Source: Lachnospiraceae bacterium (lineage in GTDB: Bacteria > Bacillota > Clostridia > Lachnospirales > Lachnospiraceae). From it: 55,562 nucleotides of DNA. A program made the translations under genes and the position numbers. The stretch is from assembly GCA_017526745.1 (NCBI GenBank), contig JAFXQX010000006.1:1-55562 (forward strand), in the 5' to 3' direction. The notes under the pieces are model-generated. The model was given only the letters and a program-made list of their open reading frames with translations, did no database searches and was not told the DNA's origin. Below are positions 41,549 through 50,015 of this stretch, in pieces. The first letter of the stretch is position 1. Each line of letters starts with the position of its first letter.

Positions 41549-42355
41549 ATGGACTGCCTTTTTATAGAAGATCTTGAAGTGTTTGCCAATCACGGGATGT
41601 TTGCCGAGGAGGCAAGCCTCGGACAGAAGTTCCTGGTGTCGGTAAAGTTTTATTTTGATGCATCCGCAGCCGCAGACGGCGATGATATTAAAATGTCGGT
41701 CAATTACGCAAGGGTATGCGCCGATATCACAAACTGGATGAAGGACAACAGATGCAGACTCATCGAGACCGTTGCCCAGAAACTGGCTGAAAAGCTCCTG
41801 TTTGATCTGCCGGTTGTCAGAAGGGCAGAGGTTACCGTCAAGAAACCATGGGCACCTATAGGCCTCCCGGTCCAGTGCGTGAGCATCACGGTGGAAAGAG
41901 GATGGCACACGGTCTATCTATCTATCGGCTCCAATATGGGAGACCGGAAAAAATACCTTGATGACGGCATCGGCTTTTTGAAAAATGACAAAAGAGTAAG
42001 AGTGATCCTGGTATCCGATTACATCGAGACCAAGCCGTACGGCAAGGAGGATCAGGATGATTTTCTCAACGGTGCGGTCAAGATCGAGACGATCCTGTCC
42101 CCGGATGCGCTTCTTGTGCTCCTTCACGATGCGGAAAATGCCGCCGGAAGAAAAAGAGAAGTCCGGTGGGGTCCCCGGACTCTTGATATGGATATACTCT
42201 TATACGATGATCTGGTACTGAACACGCCCGATCTTGTGATCCCTCACAGCGATATGGCAAACCGTGATTTTGTCCTGAGGCCTCTTAGCCAGATAGCTCC
42301 GGAGGCATTTCATCCGATCCTGCAAAAGAGCATAGCATCGATGATCAAGGACTGA
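41549..42355 (+). CDS. folB-folK: Bifunctional dihydroneopterin aldolase / HPPK
   Basis: 268 residues. The N-terminal ~118 residues are dihydroneopterin aldolase (MDCLFIEDLEVFANHGMFAEEASLGQKFLVSV, then ETVAQKLAEKLL and VKKPWAPIG). The C-terminal ~150 residues are HPPK (VYLSIGSNMGDRKKYLDDGI, KPYGKEDQDDFLNGAVKIET, GPRTLDMDILLYDD, IPHSDMANRDFVLRPLSQIAPE). It performs two consecutive steps of pterin synthesis and feeds folP upstream. GGGAGGAAGAAG is the ribosome site. No folE (GTP cyclohydrolase) is in the window. The convergent DUF5050-like gene ends 7 nt away with no terminator between. Confidence 0.95.
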   Translation: MDCLFIEDLEVFANHGMFAEEASLGQKFLVSVKFYFDASAAADGDDIKMSVNYARVCADITNWMKDNRCRLIETVAQKLAEKLLFDLPVVRRAEVTVKKPWAPIGLPVQCVSITVERGWHTVYLSIGSNMGDRKKYLDDGIGFLKNDKRVRVILVSDYIETKPYGKEDQDDFLNGAVKIETILSPDALLVLLHDAENAAGRKREVRWGPRTLDMDILLYDDLVLNTPDLVIPHSDMANRDFVLRPLSQIAPEAFHPILQKSIASMIKD

Positions 42356-42362
42356 GTGAGCG

Positions 42363-43376
42363 TCAATCGGATGATGAGGAGATAGGCGCAAATTCCGCGG
42401 AACGGCCGTCTCCGCCGAACGTGTATGTGATATATGTCCGGTTCTCCTTAAAAGGAGAGTAGAACGTATATGTGCTCGTGCAGTTGATGTTTTCGTAGTT
42501 TCCCTCGGCGATCACAATGGGGTCGCTCCCGTCCGAATTGACCCTGATAAGCGCAGGGTTCTCATTCCTCTGATAGAAGATGACATTTCCGTATACGTTG
42601 AACGTATCTATGCGCTCGTCGGTGATCTTCGTAAGTGTTCCGCCTGACAGCGAATATCTGTAAAGCTTGTAGTTGTCATTCATGTTCAGAAAATAAAGAT
42701 CGCCGCCTTCAAGCACCGGGTTATAGACCGGGTAGTCCATGTACAGGCTTCCTTCGGGATCTCCCGGACGGTAGATCTTGAGCTTTTGCGAATCCTGCTC
42801 ACTGTAGTAGATATCCCCGTTGATAACGCAGGCCGGATTGATGATCTCTGCAACGGCAAGTCCCTTGTCCTTACCGTCCAGGGAAGAGTGGTACAGCTGC
42901 ATCCCGTTAGTATTGTCGTAATGCTCGTAATAGAGCGTGTTTCCTATAAGGTTAAGAACGCCTGAGGTGCATTTGTCCAGGCACACAAAATCATCCTCGC
43001 CCTTTTTGAGCCTGAAGATACCGCTCATCCTTCCTGCGATACCCATGAACTTGGTCCCGCCCGGATCGTCGAAATAAAAGTACAGATAGTCGCCGCCCGA
43101 ATTGATGTAGGCGACCGGCACATCGATCAGCTTTTCGGCGTCATTTCCGTCCGATGTCATGCGGTACAGGTAGTGATTGTCGGCCAGATTGGCAAAATAT
43201 ATATAGCCGTCGCTTTCGCAGACAAGGCCTTTATTGTTAAGGTTTCCGGAGGTATTACCGATCGTATCCGGCGGATTTTCCGGGATACGTGAGAGATATT
43301 TGATCAGCACGACGCTTCCGATCATGCCGGCAATGATCAGCAGGGCTACGACAAGTCCCATTACACGCTTATTCAT
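42363..43376 (-). CDS. DUF5050-like membrane-anchored beta-propeller protein
   Basis: 337 residues from the ATG at 43376 (GGGAGGTGATTGT upstream); a longer frame to 43400 overlaps the cotH stop. One N-terminal TM (VMGLVVALLIIAGMIGSVVLI), then repeating beta blades with a shared pattern: GYIYFANLADNHYLYRMTSDGNDAEKL, GDYLYFYFDD, NTLYYEHYDNTNGMQLYHSSLDG, GDIYYSEQDSQKLKIYR, GDLYFLNMNDNYKLYRYSLSGG, GNVIFYQRNENPALIRVNSDG. This is the DUF5050/TolB-like propeller found on clostridial surfaces. It probably binds a partner outside the cell. It follows cotH by 23 nt and is likely co-transcribed. Confidence 0.8.
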   Translation of the reverse strand: MNKRVMGLVVALLIIAGMIGSVVLIKYLSRIPENPPDTIGNTSGNLNNKGLVCESDGYIYFANLADNHYLYRMTSDGNDAEKLIDVPVAYINSGGDYLYFYFDDPGGTKFMGIAGRMSGIFRLKKGEDDFVCLDKCTSGVLNLIGNTLYYEHYDNTNGMQLYHSSLDGKDKGLAVAEIINPACVINGDIYYSEQDSQKLKIYRPGDPEGSLYMDYPVYNPVLEGGDLYFLNMNDNYKLYRYSLSGGTLTKITDERIDTFNVYGNVIFYQRNENPALIRVNSDGSDPIVIAEGNYENINCTSTYTFYSPFKENRTYITYTFGGDGRSAEFAPISSSSD

Positions 43377-43399
43377 ACAATCACCTCCCATCACAATCA

Positions 43400-45100
43400 T
43401 TATATCATAACAGGAGAGCGAAAATCATTTAATTTCATGGTTCCCATGTCGGATGTGTTTATATGTGAGGCATCGATAAGGGAAGAGGAGTCTTCCCGCT
43501 GCCCTGCGGATGTTGAAGGTATAGTGCCGTCAAGCTGTCCTTTGATGCTCTGTGCCCGAAGATCCACCACCTCGTCAAGCACTTTGCAGGCATTTTCGTA
43601 TTCTTCATAGGTATAAAACGCGGTCGGATCCGTCCTTACAAGTTCATCGATGCCGGATCTTATCTCTTTTGTCACTTCCTCGTACCTGCCGCCTTCAACA
43701 TAATCAACCAGCATCTGAAGGTACTCATGGTAGCGGCTGTTGTATTCCTCATTATCCAGAAGCACGTCAAAAAAGGAAGTCGAACCCCAAGAATCGTCTA
43801 TCGGATCGTTGACGACCGAAGTTGCGCCGCTGCCTTTGACCTGATCCGCACGATCCGCATTGTCCGATGACTGCGGCAAACCGGGATTATTGCCTCCCAT
43901 GCCTCCGAAGGCAAGGTTATAGTCCCAAGGAATTATGTTAACCTGCCCGCCGTGTTCATACAGGTAATAGTTGTGGGCCATGTTTCCGCTGAGAGAATCG
44001 TCATTTACGACAAATTCATGGACCGCCATATATTTGAGTATATTGTCGACATCCATATATTCTTCGATAGTGGAAAGGTCTCCTTCGGATATTGCCTTGA
44101 GGGCATCAACCACACGCCGGTGATCGGCGGCGGAAGAGTCGTTTACGGCACCTTCCCAGATCGTTTCGTAGCTGTCAAGGTCATCGTCGGAATATTCGAG
44201 GTTTGAGCCGCCCTCGCCGGATCCGCCGGGGCCTCTTGTTTTTCCGCCCGCTCCCGGGCCGTTTTGCCCTTTATCCATTAGGCCCTCATCCGGTCGGTTT
44301 CCTTCATCCGGGATCTGTTGGGACCGGTTTTCTTCATCCGGGACCTGCGTGGATTGGTTTCCTTCATCCGGGGCCTGCGGGGGATTGCCGCCCCGGCCGG
44401 CAGGATCTTCCCTCAGCTCACGATTTTGGCCCGAAGGGCGCGATGAGCCGTCCATGTTCTCGGGCTTGTAGAGCTTTCCTTCATAAGTGCCGTAGTTTCG
44501 CATAAGGAAGCTGTCCTCAACGGCTTCGAATGCCAGATAGAGGCCGAAATACTCGCCGTTAACGCAAAGTTTCGAATAGTTGTACAGGCTCGCATCCGCC
44601 GAAAGATAGGCGAACATATCATATACGACGGCCTCCTTCATACAGGTGGCGTCCGCATAATTATTGTTCAGCACGAGCTTGTCGAGCCCATGGCACGTCT
44701 GGCCTTCCACGTATTTATCGAACTTTATCTTGAGGCTGTACCTGTCGGTCGTATCGTCCCTTGCGATATTGGAGAGCGATGTGTTGCCTTTTGCGCGGAT
44801 GCCGACATTACGGAAAGTCTCGCCGTTTATGACAACATCGCAGCGGCAGTACTGCTCGCTTGCGGCATTGTCGAGAAAATCCTGCCATTTGTCTTCATCC
44901 ATCAGGATGTCTACGGTCATGATGCTTTCGGTATCAAAAAGAGCCGACTCATATCCGGAGCCGGCACCTGAGACGGCATCGGAGCCTGAAGCGGTCACGG
45001 TATCGGCCTCGGCAGAAAAAGTGTTCATCCCAAAGCAGAGAGATGTTGCCGATATGGCGGTAATAATAAGAGCTGATAATCTTTTTTTCGCGTTTTTCAT
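43400..45100 (-). CDS. CotH-kinase family secreted protein
   Basis: 566 residues with signal peptide (LSALIITAISATSLCFGMNTFSAEA). CotH motifs: VDILMDEDKWQDFLDN, RNVGIRAKGNTSLSNI, KLVLNNNYADATCMKEAVVYDMF, VNGEYFGLYLAFEAVEDSFLMRNYG and, after an insert, VNIIPWDYNLAFGG with the metal-binding Asp. A low-complexity insert of ~80 residues (NQSTQVPDEENRSQQIPDEGNRP, then Gly-rich) splits the domain. CotH proteins are atypical kinases of surface or spore-coat proteins. The start codon lies in the loop of a perfect 15-bp inverted repeat and has no clear GGAGG. Confidence 0.88.
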   Translation of the reverse strand: MKNAKKRLSALIITAISATSLCFGMNTFSAEADTVTASGSDAVSGAGSGYESALFDTESIMTVDILMDEDKWQDFLDNAASEQYCRCDVVINGETFRNVGIRAKGNTSLSNIARDDTTDRYSLKIKFDKYVEGQTCHGLDKLVLNNNYADATCMKEAVVYDMFAYLSADASLYNYSKLCVNGEYFGLYLAFEAVEDSFLMRNYGTYEGKLYKPENMDGSSRPSGQNRELREDPAGRGGNPPQAPDEGNQSTQVPDEENRSQQIPDEGNRPDEGLMDKGQNGPGAGGKTRGPGGSGEGGSNLEYSDDDLDSYETIWEGAVNDSSAADHRRVVDALKAISEGDLSTIEEYMDVDNILKYMAVHEFVVNDDSLSGNMAHNYYLYEHGGQVNIIPWDYNLAFGGMGGNNPGLPQSSDNADRADQVKGSGATSVVNDPIDDSWGSTSFFDVLLDNEEYNSRYHEYLQMLVDYVEGGRYEEVTKEIRSGIDELVRTDPTAFYTYEEYENACKVLDEVVDLRAQSIKGQLDGTIPSTSAGQREDSSSLIDASHINTSDMGTMKLNDFRSPVMI

Positions 45101-45120
45101 GCGACAAGATTATCAGCTCT
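45069..45120 (-). promoter_or_regulatory. Hairpin enclosing the cotH start codon
   Basis: AGAGCTGATAATCTT at 45069-45083 is the exact reverse complement of 45106-45120. On the mRNA the 22-nt loop holds the ATG at 45098-45100. The 5' arm covers the place where a ribosome site should lie. No T-run follows on either strand, so a translational role fits better than termination. Confidence 0.6.
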
Positions 45121-45159
45121 TTATGAACAAACTGTGTTCAAAGATTGTAAAAAGAATGT

Positions 45160-46374
45160 TTACGCATCTGGCGTGCTACGTCGAAAAATGCGGACGAATG
45201 AAAATACGGCCAGGACGTAGATCGGTGAAAATATCCAAAAATCAGCCGGCAGAGGACTGATCATCCCCCATACCGGTATCGTAAATGTCAGGGCAAAAAG
45301 GACTGCGGTCACATTGTCCTGCCACAAAGTCTTCTTCTCATCAAGTATCTCCTTGAAGAAGAAGAGAAGCGGTATCAGCGTGTAAACCGCGGTATATCTG
45401 TAACTGTAAGGCACGTAAAGTGCCATCGCAAGGCATGAAAAGAGCACAGCCTCCCACTTCCTGCGGGCCCGAAACACTCCGATGACGCACAGGATCAGGA
45501 AAACGTTCTCGGCTATCTTGAAGTATTTGACGAAATATGCTGCCTTATCGTAGACGCCGCAAAGATCCGATATGCACAGCAGGAAATTCCTTATATTTGT
45601 CCAGCTTCTGTAGCTCTGGCCTTCGAAAAAGAGCAGTATATTCAGATATCTTATGAGTGCGGCCCATCCTCCGCAGAAGGCGAAGGGCACGAGAAAGATG
45701 ATAAGCCCGTATATCACGAGGCGTATGGCTTCCTTAAACCTTTTTTCCCGCAGGTAGATAACGCCGATGATCGCCGGGTAGAGCTTTATCCCGGCCGCCA
45801 TTGCAATGAGTATCAGTGCGGCCTCGCGGGATGCGGCACTGCTGCGGTCCTTCAGATACAGGGCGAACATCACGAGGATGGCGGTAAACAGCGAGATATT
45901 ACCGCGTTCGATCGCTCCGGCAAGCACGGGAGCGGACAGGATCGTTGCAAGACAGAACAGGGTCCGCTGTTTCGTATCGTATCCGGTCATGATCCTGTCG
46001 GCGGCATACCTGTACAGAAGGACAACGATCAGGCACAGAGCCGTAAAGATCACGATATTGTAGGTGGTATCGCGGGCGATCTTCCAGTCGGATACGCCGT
46101 AGGTGTAAGGGTTCATGCGCCACAGCACATGGTAGATAAGGTAAGCAAACGGGGGAAAGGTCGCATCGTTTGTATTGAAATAAAAATGCTTCATATCCGA
46201 AGCAAAGGCGATATGCCTGAAATGATCGGTAAATGTGTTGTCAAACGAGTTCTCCATCACTATCCACGAGGCAGCATCACTGCCCGATGCGATCAAAGTG
46301 ATGAAAAAAAGCAGCGTTCCGGCAAACGATATTATGAGAAAAAGGGAAAAAGGCCCGACTTCAGCTTTCTTCAT
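45160..46374 (-). CDS. Multi-TM glycosyltransferase-like protein (GT87/DUF2029 type)
   Basis: 404 residues from the ATG at 46374 (AGGAG 4 nt upstream), which lies inside the end of the FAD oxidoreductase gene. About ten TM helices ([95 protein letters not shown] and others). [10 protein letters not shown] and GIKLYPAI are typical of GT-C/GT87 mannosyltransferase-like proteins that use polyprenyl-phosphate sugars. The first extracellular loop ([35 protein letters not shown]) holds Asp and His residues that may form the active site. It probably adds sugars to a surface polymer. Confidence 0.75.
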   Translation of the reverse strand: MKKAEVGPFSLFLIISFAGTLLFFITLIASGSDAASWIVMENSFDNTFTDHFRHIAFASDMKHFYFNTNDATFPPFAYLIYHVLWRMNPYTYGVSDWKIARDTTYNIVIFTALCLIVVLLYRYAADRIMTGYDTKQRTLFCLATILSAPVLAGAIERGNISLFTAILVMFALYLKDRSSAASREAALILIAMAAGIKLYPAIIGVIYLREKRFKEAIRLVIYGLIIFLVPFAFCGGWAALIRYLNILLFFEGQSYRSWTNIRNFLLCISDLCGVYDKAAYFVKYFKIAENVFLILCVIGVFRARRKWEAVLFSCLAMALYVPYSYRYTAVYTLIPLLFFFKEILDEKKTLWQDNVTAVLFALTFTIPVWGMISPLPADFWIFSPIYVLAVFSFVRIFRRSTPDA

Positions 46375-47908
46375 GATACTCCTGTTCGGTGTTGACATTC
46401 CATATCGCGGACCTGTCGCCGCCTCCGTTTAAGATGTTCTCCACCGCCATGAATGATGTCATCATGGAATGATCCATGTTGTTGTACCTGTGCTGGCCGT
46501 TCCTGCCCACACAGTAAAGGTTTTCGATACCGTCGAGGAAGGATATGATCTTATCCATATTTTTATATGTATCAAAATATGCCGGATAGGCTTTTTGGAT
46601 CCTCTCCACGTGCGAATCCCTTATATCTTCGGAGGATGAGATTATTCCGAGCTTTACGATCTCGCCTGATGCCATCGCAACAAAATCCTCATCGGACATG
46701 TTCCATATAGCATCGCCTTCATTAACGAAGTATTCAAGCCCGATCCACACGGTATGTTCGGGATCGGCCACAAGATAAGGCGACCAGTTGTTGTATATCT
46801 GGATCCTCCCGAGACGGACACTGCGGTCCTGAACATACACCCAGCAGTCCGGGATGATGTTTCCGAGAGTCGGGATATCGGTCAGATTCTTAAGGCACAG
46901 CTTATCAAGAAGGATCCCGCATGTAACGTAGTCGCGGTAGGGAAGCCCTTTGGCGATCCGTAAGATATCATCGGGGACATCGTTCATTCCCTCGATAAGG
47001 TCCCTGACCGGCATGGAACTTATGACCAAGTCGGGTTCTATGGTCACATCCCCTCCTTCGGAAGCGTATGTGACGGAGGTGATCCGCCCCGAAGAAAGCG
47101 AAAGGCGTGTGATCTTCGCTCCAAGGAGAACTTTACCGCCCCGGTCAGTCAATCTGTCCGCGACAGTCTCCCATAACTGTCCGGGCCCCAATTTGGGGTA
47201 TTTGAACTCCTCGATGAGTGATGTTTCGACCTTTCGGCCGTCCTTTTTTATTATCTTGGAGAAGATGTCGGCAAGAACAGCAGTGATGGAAAGCCCTTTG
47301 ACCCGCTGCGCTCCCCAGGATGCATCTATCTCGCTGGGATGTCTGCCCCAGAGGTTTTCCGTATAGTACTCGAAGAAATGATTATACAGCCTGCGTCCGA
47401 AACGGTTCACATAGAAATTCTCGAGATTATCCTCCGGAAGAGGGAAGATGAGTGAGCGAAGATAGCTCATTCCCGTTAAAAATGTTTCTCCAACACCCAT
47501 GTTCCTTATCGTTGACCGGGAAAGGGTGATCGGATAGTCATAGAATTTGGACTCAAAGAGGATACGGCTGATCCTGTTCCTGAACAGCATGACTTCATCG
47601 CATTCATCGGGATCCGGACCTCCGGGTACCGTATGTGCCGCCCGCCCGAGGATCCGGTCGTCCATTGAGGCCGTCCCTTGCAGCGGCAGTATGGTTTCCC
47701 ACCATTTATTGACCCGGTCGATCTTCGAAAAGAAACGGTGGCCGCCCATGTCCATGCGGTTGCCCTTATATCTTACGGTACGCGAGATACCGCCAACTAT
47801 ATCGTCTTTTTCGCAAACAATGACCTCGAAATCATCCGAGGCCGTCAGTAATTCATATGCAGCTGTCAGTCCAGCCGGACCCGCACCGATAATGACCGCT
47901 TTCTTCAT
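46361..47908 (-). CDS. NAD(P)/FAD-dependent oxidoreductase (UDP-galactopyranose mutase/amine-oxidase fold)
   Basis: 515 residues. The N-terminus [21 protein letters not shown] is the FAD-binding GxGxxG motif, then [14 protein letters not shown] and [11 protein letters not shown], typical of this fold. Later [32 protein letters not shown] and [29 protein letters not shown] complete the flavoprotein. Relatives occur in polysaccharide clusters, some acting as sugar mutases. It overlaps the GT87-like gene by 14 nt, so both may serve the same glycan. No clear ribosome site precedes the ATG. Confidence 0.85.
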   Translation of the reverse strand: MKKAVIIGAGPAGLTAAYELLTASDDFEVIVCEKDDIVGGISRTVRYKGNRMDMGGHRFFSKIDRVNKWWETILPLQGTASMDDRILGRAAHTVPGGPDPDECDEVMLFRNRISRILFESKFYDYPITLSRSTIRNMGVGETFLTGMSYLRSLIFPLPEDNLENFYVNRFGRRLYNHFFEYYTENLWGRHPSEIDASWGAQRVKGLSITAVLADIFSKIIKKDGRKVETSLIEEFKYPKLGPGQLWETVADRLTDRGGKVLLGAKITRLSLSSGRITSVTYASEGGDVTIEPDLVISSMPVRDLIEGMNDVPDDILRIAKGLPYRDYVTCGILLDKLCLKNLTDIPTLGNIIPDCWVYVQDRSVRLGRIQIYNNWSPYLVADPEHTVWIGLEYFVNEGDAIWNMSDEDFVAMASGEIVKLGIISSSEDIRDSHVERIQKAYPAYFDTYKNMDKIISFLDGIENLYCVGRNGQHRYNNMDHSMMTSFMAVENILNGGGDRSAIWNVNTEQEYHEES

Positions 47909-47957
47909 AATTGTTCATTCTACATCAAATCCTTAACATAGTCCATGTAAAAATCAC

Positions 47958-47986
47958 TTGACCGGATCGCGGCGGCATCCTAAAAT
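47958..47986 (+). promoter_or_regulatory. Orphan promoter upstream of recA
   Basis: TTGACC at 47958-47963 and TAAAAT at 47981-47986 are exactly 17 nt apart. The start would be near 47993, a few bases before a terminator-like stem-loop, so the product would be very short unless it reads through into recA. Confidence 0.4.
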
Positions 47987-47999
47987 ATAAGCGGATCTT

Positions 48000-48023
48000 A
48001 AATACGGACCGTATTTGTCTTTT
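48000..48023 (+). terminator. Terminator-like stem-loop upstream of recA
   Basis: AAATACGG and CCGTATTT flank a single A, followed by GTCTTTTTC. It lies between the orphan promoter and the SOS promoter of recA, with no plus-strand gene before it. Confidence 0.45.
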
Positions 48024-48074
48024 TCACATCCGGCCGCCTCAGGCAGCGATCTCGGGACTTTTTGAAAAATCATG

Positions 48075-48103
48075 TTGACAAAATCGAACAAATGTTTTAT
48101 GCT
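48075..48103 (+). promoter_or_regulatory. recA promoter
   Basis: TTGACA at 48075-48080 and TATGCT at 48098-48103, spacing 17 nt. A LexA-like box fills most of the spacer. Confidence 0.75.
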
Positions 48104-48123
48104 CGTATACAGAACAGATGTTC
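48086..48123. promoter_or_regulatory. Two LexA (SOS) boxes at the recA promoter
   Basis: GAAC-AAAT-GTTT at 48086-48097 (one base from symmetry) and GAAC-AGAT-GTTC at 48112-48123 (perfect) fit the Gram-positive GAACN4GTTC site. Centres are 26 nt apart; one lies between -35 and -10, the other just after the start point. Confidence 0.8.
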
Positions 48124-48160
48124 TTATGTGGGAGCGGATATTTAGTAAAGGAGAATTTCT

Positions 48161-49225
48161 ATGGAACGTGAAGACAAGTTAAAAGCACTTGATGCCGCGC
48201 TGGCGCAGATCGAGAGACAGTTCGGAAAAGGATCGGTCATGAAGCTCGGCGACCCCGGCACTCAGATGAACGTTGAGACGATACCGACAGGATCTCTCAG
48301 CCTTGATATAGCACTCGGACTCGGCGGGATACCTAAGGGACGGATAGTTGAGATATACGGACCCGAGTCGAGCGGTAAGACGACCGTTACTCTTCATATG
48401 ATAGCAGAGGTGCAGAAGAGAGGCGGTATCGCCGGATTTATAGATGCCGAACACGCACTTGACCCGGTATATGCGAAGAATATCGGTGTTGATATAGACA
48501 ATCTGTATATCTCCCAGCCTGACAACGGAGAACAGGCACTCGAGATCACCGAGACGATGGTGCGCAGCGGCGCGATAGATATAGTGGTAGTGGATTCGGT
48601 TGCGGCTCTTGTCCCCAAGGCCGAGATAGACGGCGAGATGGGCGATTCGCATGTTGGCCTGCAGGCAAGGCTTATGTCACAGGCACTGCGCAAGCTCACT
48701 GCGGTCATAAGCAAGAGCAACTGTACCGTAGTGTTCATCAACCAGCTTCGTGAGAAGGTCGGAGTCATGTTCGGTAATCCGGAGACGACGACGGGCGGAC
48801 GCGCATTGAAGTTCTATTCGTCGGTAAGGCTTGATGTTCGCCGGATAGAGTCTCTCAAGCAGGCCGGTGAGGTCATCGGTAACCGCACAAGAGTCAAGGT
48901 CGTCAAGAACAAGATAGCACCGCCTTTCAAGGAGGCAGAGTTTGATATCATGTTCGGTAAGGGAATATCACGAGAGGGTGATCTTCTCGATCTTGCCGCA
49001 AATGCGAACATTATCGTCAAGACTGGTGCGTGGTATGCCTACAAGGGCCAGAAGATAGGCCAGGGGCGCGAGAATGCCAAACAGTATCTCCTTGACAATC
49101 CCGAGGTTTACACCGAGGTAGAGAAGATCGTAAGAGATCATTATTTTACGGCTGATGCCAAGCCTGAAGAAGAAGAGGCCCCGGCAGCTGCCGCGCCCAA
49201 GAAGTCATCTGCCAAGGAAGACTGA
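48161..49225 (+). CDS. recA: Recombinase RecA
   Basis: 354 residues. Walker [32 protein letters not shown], Walker [42 protein letters not shown], the loop-2 region [36 protein letters not shown], and an acidic/Ala-rich C-tail. It forms filaments on single-stranded DNA for recombination and triggers LexA cleavage. AAAGGAGAATTTCT is the ribosome site. The promoter region holds two LexA boxes, so it is SOS-induced. recX follows after 4 nt. Confidence 0.98.
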   Translation: MEREDKLKALDAALAQIERQFGKGSVMKLGDPGTQMNVETIPTGSLSLDIALGLGGIPKGRIVEIYGPESSGKTTVTLHMIAEVQKRGGIAGFIDAEHALDPVYAKNIGVDIDNLYISQPDNGEQALEITETMVRSGAIDIVVVDSVAALVPKAEIDGEMGDSHVGLQARLMSQALRKLTAVISKSNCTVVFINQLREKVGVMFGNPETTTGGRALKFYSSVRLDVRRIESLKQAGEVIGNRTRVKVVKNKIAPPFKEAEFDIMFGKGISREGDLLDLAANANIIVKTGAWYAYKGQKIGQGRENAKQYLLDNPEVYTEVEKIVRDHYFTADAKPEEEEAPAAAAPKKSSAKED

Positions 49226-49229
49226 TACC

Positions 49230-49871
49230 ATGGAAATGACTGTCTCCTCCATAGAGCCATATGGTAAAGGCCGCTCGGCTGTTTACCTGAATGATTCGTT
49301 CGCCTTTGTCCTGTACAAAGGCGAACTGTCTCAATACGGTCTTGAACCCGGTGTGACCGTAGATGACGGATTGTACGACAGGATACTTACTCAGACACTG
49401 TTTCCGAGAGCCAGAAAGCGCGGCATGAACCTGCTGAGGAGCATGGACCGCACGGAAGCGGATATCAGGCGGCGGCTTTCGGACGGAGGATATCCTTCCG
49501 AGGCGGTAGATGACGCCGTCGCATATCTTCGTTCATATCATTATATTGATGACAGGCGCTACGCATCCGAATATATCAGGTGCAGGATAGGTTCGGCCAG
49601 CCGGAAGATGATAAGTTCCAAGCTTGCCGAAAAGGGTATCGCCAAACAGATCATAGAAGAAGCCTTCTCGGACTATGAAAATGAATTCGGAAACGACACC
49701 GAAGAAGAGGAGAGGAAACTGATCGTATCCCTTATAAAAAAGCGCTGTCCGCAGGGGGTTGAAGGGCTTGAATATGCAGATAAACAGAGGCTTTTCGCCT
49801 ACCTGTACGGCAAGGGATTTTCGGTCTCCACGATAGAAAACGCCTATAATACAATACTGAGGCCAGGTTAA
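49230..49871 (+). CDS. recX: Regulatory protein RecX
   Basis: 213 residues from the ATG at 49230, four nt after the recA stop; the longer frame from 49155 runs inside recA and is unlikely. An ATG two codons on (49236) is also possible. RecX motifs: ARKRGMNLLRSMDRTEADIRRRLSDGGYPSEAVDDAVAYLRSYHYIDDRRYASEYIRCR, then SKLAEKGIAKQIIEEAF and the third repeat FAYLYGKGFSVSTIENAY. It binds RecA filaments and limits their activity. Co-transcription with recA places it under the same SOS control. Confidence 0.92.
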   Translation: MEMTVSSIEPYGKGRSAVYLNDSFAFVLYKGELSQYGLEPGVTVDDGLYDRILTQTLFPRARKRGMNLLRSMDRTEADIRRRLSDGGYPSEAVDDAVAYLRSYHYIDDRRYASEYIRCRIGSASRKMISSKLAEKGIAKQIIEEAFSDYENEFGNDTEEEERKLIVSLIKKRCPQGVEGLEYADKQRLFAYLYGKGFSVSTIENAYNTILRPG

Positions 49872-49907
49872 CATAACTTACCGTTTACATAAAATTCAAA
49901 AAAACAC

Positions 49908-49936
49908 TTTACATAACATTAATCAGTTGCTATAAT
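49908..49936 (+). promoter_or_regulatory. Strong promoter of the 29-residue-repeat protein gene
   Basis: TTTACA at 49908-49913 and TATAAT at 49931-49936, spacing 17 nt, in a very AT-rich stretch. The leader would be about 73 nt and ends in AGGAAGGAGATTTTTTGTT. Confidence 0.7.
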
Positions 49937-50015
49937 AATTTCTGTGATTTTTTTCTTTTAAGAATATAAATAAATTTTCACAAGAACCAACTGTTTAGGA
50001 AGGAGATTTTTTGTT

